Source: an uncultured Eubacteriales bacterium (GTDB lineage Bacteria; Bacillota; Clostridia; Oscillospirales; Oscillospiraceae). Taken from it: a DNA stretch of 64,000 nt. A program made the position numbers and the translations under genes. The stretch lies in NCBI GenBank assembly GCA_900547745.1, contig URHT01000001.1, positions 62,001-126,000 on the forward strand, given 5' to 3'. This document shows, piece after piece, positions 36,636 through 44,826 of the stretch (position 1 is the first letter of the stretch; each line of letters opens with the position of its first letter). The notes under the pieces are model-generated. The model searched no databases, was not told the DNA's origin, and worked only from the letters and a program-made list of their open reading frames with translations.

Positions 36636-37343
36636 ATGACAACGGAAAGAGAGTATCAGGAGCTGTACGACCGCCTGCTGGATGAGGTAAGGACGCTGCA
36701 CCGGAACAACCGGCGGCGCATCCGCAACGGTATGCGGATGCTGCTGGTGGTAACGGTGGGGCTGATGCTGCTGATGTTTCTGGCCCAGGGCAACAAGGTG
36801 TTTACCCTGATGCTGTGGATCTTCTCCATGTTCGCCGTGGCGGCATACCTGATCGCCGTGGAGTATGCGGATTACGAGCTGCAAAAGAAGCTGGAGCAGG
36901 TCACACAGATGGAGCTGGAGAGCATGGGCGCGCTGCTGGAGCTGCCGGAGCTGCCCCGTATGCCGCGGCTGCCCGACCGGCGATCTCACGGACGGCGGGA
37001 GGAAACGGCGGCGGATATCGTCATCAAGGCGGATCCTGCCGCTGAGGAGGAGCCGCAGGATACACAGACCGAGAAGGCCTATTCTGTGGAGGATATCCTG
37101 GAAGAAATACACGGACAGGAAACCCAAAAGCCCCGGGAGCCGCAGGTGCGGCGGAAGATGCAGGAGCCGCGGGAGCGACAGGGCGGCGGAGCCGCTGACG
37201 GCGCGCAGCTGCTGGAAAGTCTGCTGCGTGACCCGGAGAAGCTGGTCGGCGATCTGGAGCTGCTGACCCGCGCATTGCAGGGACTGTCTGACGACCTGCG
37301 CCGCAGCGCGGCGCAGCAGAAGGACGGGGAGGCGGACAGATGA
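36636..37343 (+). CDS. Small membrane protein between the two Pip genes
   Basis: 235 aa, not recognised as a known family. The N-terminus is charged and probably helical (residues 1-30), followed by two adjacent transmembrane helices (MRMLLVVTVGLMLLMFLAQG and TLMLWIFSMFAVAAYLIAV, about 33-80), then a long acidic/basic cytoplasmic tail with a Pro-rich middle and a helical end. AAAGGAGG precedes ATG 36636. Its stop overlaps the next start (ATGA at 37340), so it is translationally coupled to the second Pip protein and may be an accessory subunit. Confidence 0.8.
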   Translation: MTTEREYQELYDRLLDEVRTLHRNNRRRIRNGMRMLLVVTVGLMLLMFLAQGNKVFTLMLWIFSMFAVAAYLIAVEYADYELQKKLEQVTQMELESMGALLELPELPRMPRLPDRRSHGRREETAADIVIKADPAAEEEPQDTQTEKAYSVEDILEEIHGQETQKPREPQVRRKMQEPRERQGGGAADGAQLLESLLRDPEKLVGDLELLTRALQGLSDDLRRSAAQQKDGEADR

Positions 37344-39430
37344 GGAATATCTGGAATATCTTCCGCGCCGACTGGAAGCGCCTGACCGCCAGTGTGGTGG
37401 CCGTTGTGGTGATGCTGGGACTGTGTCTGGTGCCCTGCCTGTATGCGTGGTTCAACATCCTGTCCAACTGGGATCCCTACGGCACCGCCTCCACCAGCCG
37501 CATCAAGGTGGCCGTGGCCAGCGAGGACGAGGGCTGCGAGGCGCTGGGGCTCCACCTGAACATCGGCGAGCTGGTGCTGCAGGGACTGGAGAGCAACGAC
37601 CAGATGGGCTGGGTCTTTGTGGACGATGCCCAAACGGCGCTGGACGGCGTGAACGCCGGCGACTACTACGCCGCACTGATCGTGCCGTCGGAGTTTACCG
37701 GCGACTTTGTCAGCATTCTGGAGGGCGACCTGCGCCATCCGGAGATCCAGTACTACGAAAACGAGAAGAAGAACGCCATCGCCCCCAAGATCACCGGCAA
37801 GGCCAAGACCGCCGTGCAGGAGCAGATCAACACCACGATCCTGGAAAAGGTGGCGGACGCCCTGACCACCGCCGGCTCCGTGTTCAAGGCCATGGGCCTT
37901 GACGGGCAGGACATTGCCGACGGTCTGCTGGAAAAGCTGTCCAACGCCCGCCGCGACATGGATGAGATGGCGCAGGTGTTTACCTCACTGCAAAGCGTCA
38001 TGGACGGAGCCGGCAGTCTGCTGGCCGCCTCCGCCATCACCATCACCGATGCGCAGGGCACGCTGGATGATGCCTCTGCCGCCGTCGGCAGCACCGTCAC
38101 CCTCATCGACAGCGGCCTCGATGCGGCGGATGACACCTCAGACGGTCTGCTGGGTGTGCTGGACGCCGCCGATGCCATCCTCGCCGATCTGGAGCAGCTG
38201 CTGCGTGACGCGGACATGACACCGGTGGATGACGCCGTCCATGCCCGGATCGACGCCCTCATCGACCGTGCGCTGGAGAAGCTGGAGACAGCCCGGTCTA
38301 TGACGGACGACGAGGTGCTCATCGCCCTGCTGGACGATGCCATCGCGGGGCTGGAGTCCCTGCGCACTGCCGTGGATCAGACCGGCATCTCGCAGGTGCA
38401 GGGCCCGCTGCTGGACATGGTGCTGCAGGTGCGGCAGAGCCTGCGCACCGCCGCCGTCAACACCAACCGGCAGGTCAGCGACTACCTCCACGACGCCGGT
38501 GCCAGGGCCCAGTCCACCCTCTATTCCGTGCAGCAGCTGCTGGACGCGGCCTCCGGCTCGCTGGGCGGCGTGTCCGGCACCCTCGCCGCCTACGCTGACG
38601 CCGTGGCCGCCGCCCAGCCCACACTGGCCTCCGGCATCACTCTGGCACAGAGCGTCTCCGGCTATCTGGCCGATATGGAGGAGGATGTCCGCCGCGTAAC
38701 GGACAGCGCCGCCTTCCGGCGCTTCATCGAGCTGATGGAGAGCGACTCCGACAGCATGGCGGACTACCTTGCCTCCCCGGTGCAGATGAATACGGAGATC
38801 ATCTACGAGATCAAGGACTACGGCGCCGCCATGTCGCCGTACTATGTGATGCTGGCCCTGTTTGTGGGCAGCCTTCTCACGGCGGTGATGGTCAAGGTGC
38901 CCGTCACCCAGCCGGAATTCCTGAACTGCCGGGGCATAGAGCGGTACTTCGGCCGATTCCTCACCTTCTTCTGCATGGCCATGGCGCAGGCGCTGGTCAC
39001 GGCCTTCGGCTGCCTGTGGTTCGTGGGCATGGAGACGGCGGAGCCGGCCCTGTTCGTGCTGGCCTGCTGTCTCTGCTCCCTGAACTTTGCCGCCATGAAC
39101 TACGCGCTGGTCTACTCGCTGGACAATGTGGGCCTTGCGGCCTCCGTCATCATCATGGTGCTGCAGGTGGCTGGCTCCGGCGGCTCCTACCCCATCGATG
39201 TGCTGCCTGCGCTGTTCCGGCGCCTGTACCCCTTCATGCCTTTCCACTACGGCATGGACATGCTCCGAGAGACCATCGGCGGCCTGTACGGCCACACCTA
39301 TCTCCGCTGCGCCCTGATCCTGCTGGGCATGTGCGTGCTGTTCACGGTGTTCGGCCTGTTGGTCTACTATCCCGCCCGCAGGCTGAATGCGGCCATTGCC
39401 GCCAGCAAGGAGAAGTCAGGCATCATGTAA
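37340..39430 (+). CDS. YhgE/Pip-family membrane protein (second copy)
   Basis: 696 aa paralogue of the protein at 34552, with the same layout. The N-terminal helix is followed by FNILSNWDPYGTASTSRIKVAV; a long helical extracytoplasmic segment (about 60-480) contains several Asp/Ala-rich coiled stretches; a permease-like C-terminal block follows (IKDYGAAMSPYYVMLALFVG, VIIMVLQVAGSGGSYPIDVL, FHYGMDMLRETIGGLYG). The pair probably acts as a heteromer, as tandem YhgE/Pip genes often do. The start overlaps the preceding stop. Function unknown. Confidence 0.9.
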   Translation: MRNIWNIFRADWKRLTASVVAVVVMLGLCLVPCLYAWFNILSNWDPYGTASTSRIKVAVASEDEGCEALGLHLNIGELVLQGLESNDQMGWVFVDDAQTALDGVNAGDYYAALIVPSEFTGDFVSILEGDLRHPEIQYYENEKKNAIAPKITGKAKTAVQEQINTTILEKVADALTTAGSVFKAMGLDGQDIADGLLEKLSNARRDMDEMAQVFTSLQSVMDGAGSLLAASAITITDAQGTLDDASAAVGSTVTLIDSGLDAADDTSDGLLGVLDAADAILADLEQLLRDADMTPVDDAVHARIDALIDRALEKLETARSMTDDEVLIALLDDAIAGLESLRTAVDQTGISQVQGPLLDMVLQVRQSLRTAAVNTNRQVSDYLHDAGARAQSTLYSVQQLLDAASGSLGGVSGTLAAYADAVAAAQPTLASGITLAQSVSGYLADMEEDVRRVTDSAAFRRFIELMESDSDSMADYLASPVQMNTEIIYEIKDYGAAMSPYYVMLALFVGSLLTAVMVKVPVTQPEFLNCRGIERYFGRFLTFFCMAMAQALVTAFGCLWFVGMETAEPALFVLACCLCSLNFAAMNYALVYSLDNVGLAASVIIMVLQVAGSGGSYPIDVLPALFRRLYPFMPFHYGMDMLRETIGGLYGHTYLRCALILLGMCVLFTVFGLLVYYPARRLNAAIAASKEKSGIM

Positions 39431-39446
39431 GCCCCGCCAACAAAAT

Positions 39447-39476
39447 AAACCGCCGTCCCTTCCGGGACGGCGGTTT
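39447..39476. terminator. Bidirectional terminator between convergent units
   Basis: Perfect 13-bp stem AAACCGCCGTCCC/GGGACGGCGGTTT with a TTCC loop. It lies between the + strand Pip operon and the - strand HTH gene and can serve both. Confidence 0.85.
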
Positions 39477-39500
39477 CATGCCTGTGGGATCGTTCGTAAT

Positions 39501-39821
39501 TTACTTCTCGTCCTTGCACCGGTCATACTCCACCTGCATAACGGAGGAGATGGTGTGCCGGCCGTAGTCGTCCAGCTTGGCGTACTGCGTCAGCAGCCGT
39601 TCGGTGTCATCTGTCAGATACAGGGCCGCATCGTCGGACATGGCCTTGATGCCCAGGATCTTGCAGATACGCATCACCGTGTCAAAGGAGGAACCGCCCA
39701 CGCCGTTGTGCAGTGCGCTGTTGATGGTGGACAGGGGGATGTCCACGGCAAAGGCGAACTGCCGCACACTCCGGTACTGCCGCGAGATCTCATCGCGGAC
39801 TACTTTTGTCAGATTATCCAT
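39501..39821 (-). CDS. XRE-type helix-turn-helix regulator
   Basis: 106 aa. The N-terminal half reads as a Cro/C1-type HTH (RSVRQFAFAVDIPLSTINSAL, then SSFDTVMRICKILGI). The tail has a short helical segment ending in YDRC. Such proteins are small DNA-binding regulators or antitoxin-like factors; no toxin partner is adjacent. It faces the upstream YihY gene divergently across an AT-rich 215-bp intergenic region, so it may control itself or that gene. Confidence 0.85.
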   Translation of the reverse strand: MDNLTKVVRDEISRQYRSVRQFAFAVDIPLSTINSALHNGVGGSSFDTVMRICKILGIKAMSDDAALYLTDDTERLLTQYAKLDDYGRHTISSVMQVEYDRCKDEK

Positions 39822-39866
39822 ATCAGAACCTCACTTCTGTAAAGAATTTCCAGTCAAGACGCTCAC

Positions 39867-39895
39867 AGTATAGCACGAATTTTTCCGTAAGCCAA
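39867..39895 (-). promoter_or_regulatory. Promoter of the XRE gene
   Basis: On the minus strand: TTGGCT (39890-39895), 17-nt spacer, TATACT (39867-39872). The surrounding 39840-40010 is markedly AT-rich. Confidence 0.75.
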
Positions 39896-40036
39896 TAGGC
39901 AAATTGAAAAATTTATAAAAAAGTCACAAGAAAATCGGAAAAGTGTGGCACTTATGCCGAAGTTTTCCGCCGGCAAATGCCCCTTTTATTTTACATCCCA
40001 CTGTGGTACAATATACCCTCAGAGGAGTTTCTGCCT

Positions 40037-40915
40037 ATGAAAACACCAAAACTCTATACACCGAAGACCGGCGTGGGCCGTCTGGCGGGCGACATGCTCC
40101 GCCGCTACTATGTGCACGATGTGGCACGGGACAGCGCGGCCCTGACGTATTACCTGCTGTTTGCCCTGTTCCCGCTGCTGATCTTCGTCAGCGCCCTGCT
40201 GGGCATTCTGGAGCTGGATATCGACAGCATCACCGCCGTGCTGACGCCGCTGCTGCCGGTGGATGTGGTGGGCGTGGTGCGTTCCTATCTGACGTACGTC
40301 GCCGCCAACCAGAGCCGCCAGCTGCTGTGGTTCAGCCTGATCTTTTCCATCTGGTTCCCCATGCGCTCCACCGGCTGCCTGATGCACTCGCTGCGCAAGG
40401 CGTTCGGCCGCAGCGCGCCGGAGAACATGCTGCTGACCCAGCTGCGCAACCTGCTTTTCACGGTCTGGATGATCCTCGTCATCGGCCTGACGCTGGTGCT
40501 GGTGGTGGTAGGCCGCCGTGCGCTGCACTTCCTGTCCCGCATCGTCCCCCTGTCGGAGACGTTCATCAGCGTCTGGGGCTACCTGCGCTTCATCATTCTG
40601 GGCCTTGTCATGGCCATTTCACTGGGGATATTGTACCAGCTGGCGCTGGGCCAGCGCCGCCCCCTGCGGGAGGTGCTGCCCGGCGTAGGCAGCTCGCTGG
40701 CGGCGTGGCTGCTGCTGAGCATGGCCTTTTCCTATTATGTGGAAAACGTGGCCCAATATGCGCGGCTCTACGGCTCCATCGCCACTGTCATCGTGGTGCT
40801 GCTGTGGCTGTATATGTCGGGCCAGATCCTGATTTTGGGTGCGGAGCTGTCCGCCGCCCTGACACACCGTAAAAAACACGCCGCGTCCCTGCCGGACGGG
40901 GAGGAGGAAGCATGA
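40037..40915 (+). CDS. YihY/BrkB-family inner membrane protein
   Basis: 292 aa with six predicted transmembrane helices in the YihY/virulence-factor-BrkB pattern. Family marks are DSAALTYYLLFALFPLLIFV near residue 35, a central RPLREVLPGVGSSLAAWLLLS, and the C-terminal YGSIATVIVVLLWLYMSGQILILGAEL. Function in the family is poorly defined (once wrongly called RNase BN). ATG 40037 is preceded by GAGGAG; TACAAT at 40007-40012 is a candidate -10. The stop overlaps the start of trkA by four bases (ATGA). Confidence 0.93.
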   Translation: MKTPKLYTPKTGVGRLAGDMLRRYYVHDVARDSAALTYYLLFALFPLLIFVSALLGILELDIDSITAVLTPLLPVDVVGVVRSYLTYVAANQSRQLLWFSLIFSIWFPMRSTGCLMHSLRKAFGRSAPENMLLTQLRNLLFTVWMILVIGLTLVLVVVGRRALHFLSRIVPLSETFISVWGYLRFIILGLVMAISLGILYQLALGQRRPLREVLPGVGSSLAAWLLLSMAFSYYVENVAQYARLYGSIATVIVVLLWLYMSGQILILGAELSAALTHRKKHAASLPDGEEEA

Positions 40916-42270
40916 AGATCATCATCGTAGGCAGCGGCAAGGTGGGCTACGCCATCGCCCGCCAGCTGGCGCAGGAGAAGCACGACATCACCATGGTGGA
41001 CAACGAGATCGCCCACCTGTCCCGTGCGGACAGCACGCTGGATGTCATGTGCGTCCCCGGCAGCGGCGCGTCCATCAGCGTCCTGATGGACGCCGGAGCC
41101 CGCACGGCGGATCTGGTCATCGCCGTCACCGGCGCGGACGACACCAATATGGTCTGCTGCCTGTTGGCCAAGAGTCTGGGCGCCCGCCACACCGTGGCCC
41201 GCGTCCGCAACACCGAGTACCGCCGCGATGCGGAGATCCTCAAGCGGGAGATCGGGCTGGACATGGTCATCAACCCCGATCTGGCGGCGGCGCAGGAAAT
41301 CGCCCGCATCCTCAGCTTCCCCGCGGCCATCTCCGTGGAGCCCTTTGCCGGCGGCCGCATCGACATGATCGGTCTGCAGGCGCTGCCGGAGGATTCCATC
41401 GTGGGCCGCAGCCTCAGTGAATCCCACAGCGACCGCAAGGCGGACATCCTGATCTGCGCCGCCCAGCGGGGCGACGAGTGCATCATCCCCAACGGCTCCT
41501 TCGTGCCGCAGCCCGACGACCGGCTGTACATGGTGGGCACCAAAAGCGAGCTGCAAAAGATGCTCAAGGCCATGGGCCGCCCGCTCCACCGGGTCAAGAC
41601 CGTGGCGCTGCTGGGCGGCAGCCGCATCAGCATGTACCTCTCGTGGGAGCTGGCCCACACCAGCACCCACGTCCGCATCGTGGAGCAGGATCACGAGAAG
41701 TGCCTGCTCCTGTCCCAGCACCTGCCGGAGGCCATGATCATCGAGGGCGACGGCACGGACAACGACCTCATTCAGGCGGAGAACATCTTCGGGGCCGACG
41801 GCTTTGTGTCCCTCACCGGCCGTGACGAGGAGAACCTGCTGATGGCCATGTCGGCCCGCCGCGCCGGCGTCCGCAAGGTGCTGGCCAAGATGACCCGCCC
41901 CAACTATATGGAGCTGGTGCAGGACACCGGCCTCGGCAGCATCATCAGCCCCAAGGACATCATCGCCAACCAGATCACCCGCTACGTCCGTGCGCTGGCC
42001 AATTCTCAGGGCATGGCCGTGGAGTCGCTGTATAAGCTGCTGGGCGGGCAGGTGGAAGCGCTGGAGTTTCTGGCTACCGGACCCTCCGCCCGCCTGCTGC
42101 ATATCCCGCTGAAGGATCTGACCCTGCGCAGCGGTGTGCTGCTGGCGGCCATCGTCCGTGGCGGGACTACCATCATTCCCGGCGGTCTGACCACCATCGA
42201 GGAGGGCGACCGCGTGCTGGTCATCGCCCACTCTATGGGCCTGCAGGATCTCTCCGACATTCTCGCCTGA
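40912..42270 (+). CDS. trkA: Trk-type potassium uptake regulatory subunit TrkA
   Basis: 452 aa. Two tandem RCK units are seen: each has a Rossmann dinucleotide-binding RCK_N domain (IIIVGSGKVGYAIARQL at residue 2, ALLGGSRISMYLSWEL near 232) followed by an RCK_C domain. It would sit on the cytoplasmic face of a TrkH/KtrB channel and gate K+ flux by NAD(H)/nucleotide binding. No TrkH gene is in the window. It is translationally coupled to the upstream YihY-family gene. Confidence 0.95.
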   Translation: MKIIIVGSGKVGYAIARQLAQEKHDITMVDNEIAHLSRADSTLDVMCVPGSGASISVLMDAGARTADLVIAVTGADDTNMVCCLLAKSLGARHTVARVRNTEYRRDAEILKREIGLDMVINPDLAAAQEIARILSFPAAISVEPFAGGRIDMIGLQALPEDSIVGRSLSESHSDRKADILICAAQRGDECIIPNGSFVPQPDDRLYMVGTKSELQKMLKAMGRPLHRVKTVALLGGSRISMYLSWELAHTSTHVRIVEQDHEKCLLLSQHLPEAMIIEGDGTDNDLIQAENIFGADGFVSLTGRDEENLLMAMSARRAGVRKVLAKMTRPNYMELVQDTGLGSIISPKDIIANQITRYVRALANSQGMAVESLYKLLGGQVEALEFLATGPSARLLHIPLKDLTLRSGVLLAAIVRGGTTIIPGGLTTIEEGDRVLVIAHSMGLQDLSDILA

Positions 42271-42335
42271 CCCGCGGAGGCTTGTCCCCGCGTACACCAT
42301 GCACCGTACATACCTTGCATAACCGCACCATCCGC

Positions 42336-42854
42336 ACGGCGGGGCCATTGTGCCCCGCCGTTTCCTTTTATATTTGTGGCCGTTCCGCGCCCCGGCGCTG
42401 GTCGGTTTTTTATGCCTCCGGCGGCCCCGTTTCTTCCAACAGCGGAAGAAATGGGGGAAAGAACGCCGCCAAAAACCCATGGTTTTTGGATTTCCTTCCG
42501 CCGCTTGCCGCCGTGCGCGGATTCGTCCGAAATGTTGAACTGACCTGCTCCTCTGCGCGCTGCCGCTTTTGCTCTGAAATGCAGGGTGCGGTGTTCTACC
42601 GCTTTTTGCGATTATCAAATCGCTTAAAAACGGTAGAGCCGGGCACTCCTACATTTTGCACCGCCAGCGGCAGCGGGGATAGACGCAGGCCAATGCCACA
42701 TTTCGGGCAGCTTTTGCCCTGCTCCGCCCGCGTGGGATACCTCCCGCACAGCACGCCGCACGGGGCGCGAGCGGATTTTCAAACCGCAGGTTTGAACGGC
42801 GTTTTTGCCCACTTTTGCCGCCGAGGGCAAAAGTGGGTCGCGCCGGAGCGCGAA
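42336..42854. repeat. Non-coding repeat, copy A (inverted relative to copy B)
   Basis: Most of this ~520-bp intergenic block recurs, reverse-complemented, at 48491-48956. Long identical stretches include the segment around TCCAACAGCGGAAGAAATGG, the AACCCATGGTTTTTGGATTT segment and GCCGCTTTTGCTCTGAAATG. Internal hairpins are conserved: ACGGCGGGGC/GCCCCGCCGT at the 5' end (which can also terminate trkA), TTCAAACC/GGTTTGAA, and CCCACTTTTGCC/GGCAAAAGTGGG. Copy A carries an extra hairpin at 42597-42635 that is absent from copy B. No credible ORF: frames are open only because of GC bias. Weaker similarity continues to about 42965. Confidence 0.85.
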
Positions 42855-42978
42855 ACACTCCTCACAGCCGTTCTTCGGTCACTTCCTTTCGGCAAAGAAA
42901 GTGACCCGTCGGAGACGCCCCCGTACCCGCAGGCGCAAAAAAATCATCGCGCCGCCGGAGGTAAAAGCAGCATCCCCA

Positions 42979-43014
42979 CATAAGAAAAGACGGCGTGAGC
43001 CGTCTTTTCTTATG
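42979..43014. terminator. Terminator of the aro operon (bidirectional)
   Basis: Perfect 16-bp stem CATAAGAAAAGACGGC/GCCGTCTTTTCTTATG with a GTGA loop; the T-rich arms give a U-tract on either strand. It lies just after aroE. Confidence 0.85.
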
Positions 43015-43019
43015 TAAAC

Positions 43020-43847
43020 TTATTCCAACCCCAACGGCTCCCGCAGCGCCGCGTACAGCGCCTCCGTGTCCGGCTCCACGCCGGTGAAGAGCGCGAACGC
43101 CCGTACCGCCTGCCGGATCAGCAGGTCGATGCCGCCCACCGTCCGCAGCCCCAGCCCGTCCGCCGCCGCCAGCAGCGTCGTCTGCCGCGGGTGGTACACC
43201 AGATCGTACACCATTGCGCTGCCCGGCGCCGCCCACAAAAACGACAGATCATCGAAGCCCGCGCAGCCGGCCATGCCCAGCGAGGTGGCGTTGACCACCA
43301 GCTCGCTGTCCGCCGCGTACCGCGCCAGATCCCCAAGCCCGCCGGCCACGGCGCACCCGGGGTACCGCGCCGCCAGCGTCTCCGCCCGGAGGACGCTGCG
43401 GTTGCACACGGCGATGCGGGCCGCACCGGCCTGCGTCAGCGCGTGGCACACCGCCGTGGCCGCGCCCCCCGCACCCAGCAGCAGCACCCGCGCCCCGCGC
43501 GGGTCAAAGCCCTGTCCGGCCAGACTGTCCAGAAGCCCGTCGCCGTCGGTGTTGTGCCCCACGGCCCGGCCCGCCCGGATGCACACGGTATTCACCGCAC
43601 CGCAGGCCGCCGCCGCGCCGTCCACCTCGTCCAGCAGCGGCACGATGGCCTCCTTCAGCGGCATGGTCACGTTGCACCCGGCGCACCCGCCGTCCCTGGC
43701 CCAGGCCACGAAATCCGCCAGCTCGTCGGGCCGCACCGTCCGCACATCGTAGCGGTACGCCGCCCCGGTCTGCCGGATCATGGCCCGCTGGATCAGCGGC
43801 GACAGGCTGTGTGCCACCGGATCGCCGATCACATACAGCTGCCTCAT
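43020..43847 (-). CDS. aroE: Shikimate dehydrogenase
   Basis: 275 aa, usual length. It reduces 3-dehydroshikimate to shikimate with NADPH. Substrate-binding motif VIGDPVAHSLSPLIQRAM at the N-terminus, catalytic-Lys region NVTMPLKEAI, NADP loop LLLGAGGAATAVCHAL, and C-terminal GGIDLLIRQAVRAF. Last gene of the aro operon; its start overlaps the aroQ stop by four bases. Confidence 0.97.
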   Translation of the reverse strand: MRQLYVIGDPVAHSLSPLIQRAMIRQTGAAYRYDVRTVRPDELADFVAWARDGGCAGCNVTMPLKEAIVPLLDEVDGAAAACGAVNTVCIRAGRAVGHNTDGDGLLDSLAGQGFDPRGARVLLLGAGGAATAVCHALTQAGAARIAVCNRSVLRAETLAARYPGCAVAGGLGDLARYAADSELVVNATSLGMAGCAGFDDLSFLWAAPGSAMVYDLVYHPRQTTLLAAADGLGLRTVGGIDLLIRQAVRAFALFTGVEPDTEALYAALREPLGLE

Positions 43848-44329
43848 ACGCAGGCCGCGCCGCCGCAGCCCGCGTGGGGTGCCGCGCTATCGCTCCGGTC
43901 AGAGGCGGTGGCCATCAGGTAGTCCATGGCCTCCAGATACCCCGCCAGTCCATGGCCGCAGATGGTCTTGACGCAGGCCGCCGCCGTGACGGACACCGCC
44001 CGGAACGGCTCCCGCGCCGTGATATCGGAGATGTGTACCTCTACCGCCGGTACGTCCGCCGCCCGCAGCGCGTCGTAGATGGCATAGCTGTAGTGGGCGT
44101 AAGCGCCGGGGTTGATAACGATGCCGCTGTACCCGGCCTGCGCCGCCTGAATGGCATCGATGAGCGTTCCCTCGTGGTTACTCTGGAACACCTCCACCGC
44201 GCAGCCGATGGTATCGGCGTGACGGTATATTTGTTGACATAACATATCATAGCTTTCCCGCCCGTAGATGTCCGGCTCGCGGGAGCCCAGCAGGTTGAGA
44301 TTCGGCCCGTTCAGGATCAGCAGTTTCAT
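43844..44329 (-). CDS. aroQ: Type II 3-dehydroquinate dehydratase
   Basis: 161 aa. It dehydrates 3-dehydroquinate to 3-dehydroshikimate. Type II marks are ILNGPNLNLLGSREPDIYG with the catalytic Tyr in the lid, SNHEGTLIDAIQ, INPGAYAHYSYAI and VHISDITAREPFR. The C-terminal 15 residues (ATASDRSDSAAPHAGCG..) are an unstructured extension. Overlaps aroK by four bases upstream and aroE downstream. Confidence 0.97.
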   Translation of the reverse strand: MKLLILNGPNLNLLGSREPDIYGRESYDMLCQQIYRHADTIGCAVEVFQSNHEGTLIDAIQAAQAGYSGIVINPGAYAHYSYAIYDALRAADVPAVEVHISDITAREPFRAVSVTAAACVKTICGHGLAGYLEAMDYLMATASDRSDSAAPHAGCGGAACV

Positions 44330-44826
44330 ATGTTTTCCCCTCTCCAGATGTTCTCAATATCCTCGACAGCCTTTTCCAGCAGCGACTCCGGGATACGATG
44401 GCAGGCGCAGGATGCGTACAGCCCCCGCCGCGCCGCCGCCAGCCGCTCCAGCGCCTGACGCCCCTCCGCCAGCAGGGGGCGTCCCGTCTGAAAGTCAGTA
44501 GACATAATATCTTCAAGCGGCCTGTCCAGCCAGAACACGACGCCGCTGCGGCGCAGCAGCAGACGGTTCTCCTGCCGCAGCACCGCACCGCCGCCGGTGG
44601 CGATGACGCACCGCTCTCGACTGCATAGGTCTTCCAGTATTTTACTTTCCATATCCCGGAAAAACGTCTCGCCGTGCTGGGAAAATATGGCAGATACAGA
44701 CTGCCCCGCCGCTGTCTCCACGGCCTCGTCGCAGTCGTAAAAGGGCATATCCAGCCGCCGGGCCAACGCCCGCCCCACGGAGGTTTTGCCACTGGCTGGC
44801 AGCCCAATGAGGATCAGGTCATGCAT
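44326..44826 (-). CDS. aroK: Shikimate kinase
   Basis: 166 aa. It phosphorylates shikimate at the 3-hydroxyl using ATP. Walker A GLPASGKTSVGRALARRL, the shikimate-binding DCDEAVE and GGGAVLR motifs, and the lid LEDIMSTDFQTGRPLL are present. Its start overlaps the aroC/chorismate mutase gene by 8 bases. Confidence 0.96.
   Translation of the reverse strand: MHDLILIGLPASGKTSVGRALARRLDMPFYDCDEAVETAAGQSVSAIFSQHGETFFRDMESKILEDLCSRERCVIATGGGAVLRQENRLLLRRSGVVFWLDRPLEDIMSTDFQTGRPLLAEGRQALERLAAARRGLYASCACHRIPESLLEKAVEDIENIWRGENI

Noticed and set aside
42282..42983. 233-codon + strand frame in the trkA-aroE gap
   Set aside because: Lies in the non-coding repeat; the second copy breaks the frame, and the product has no recognisable domain.
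44228..44235. Minor AT-rich pocket in aroQ as a possible insertion site
   Set aside because: It encodes normal family residues (the CQQIYRH region); nothing unusual at the protein level.
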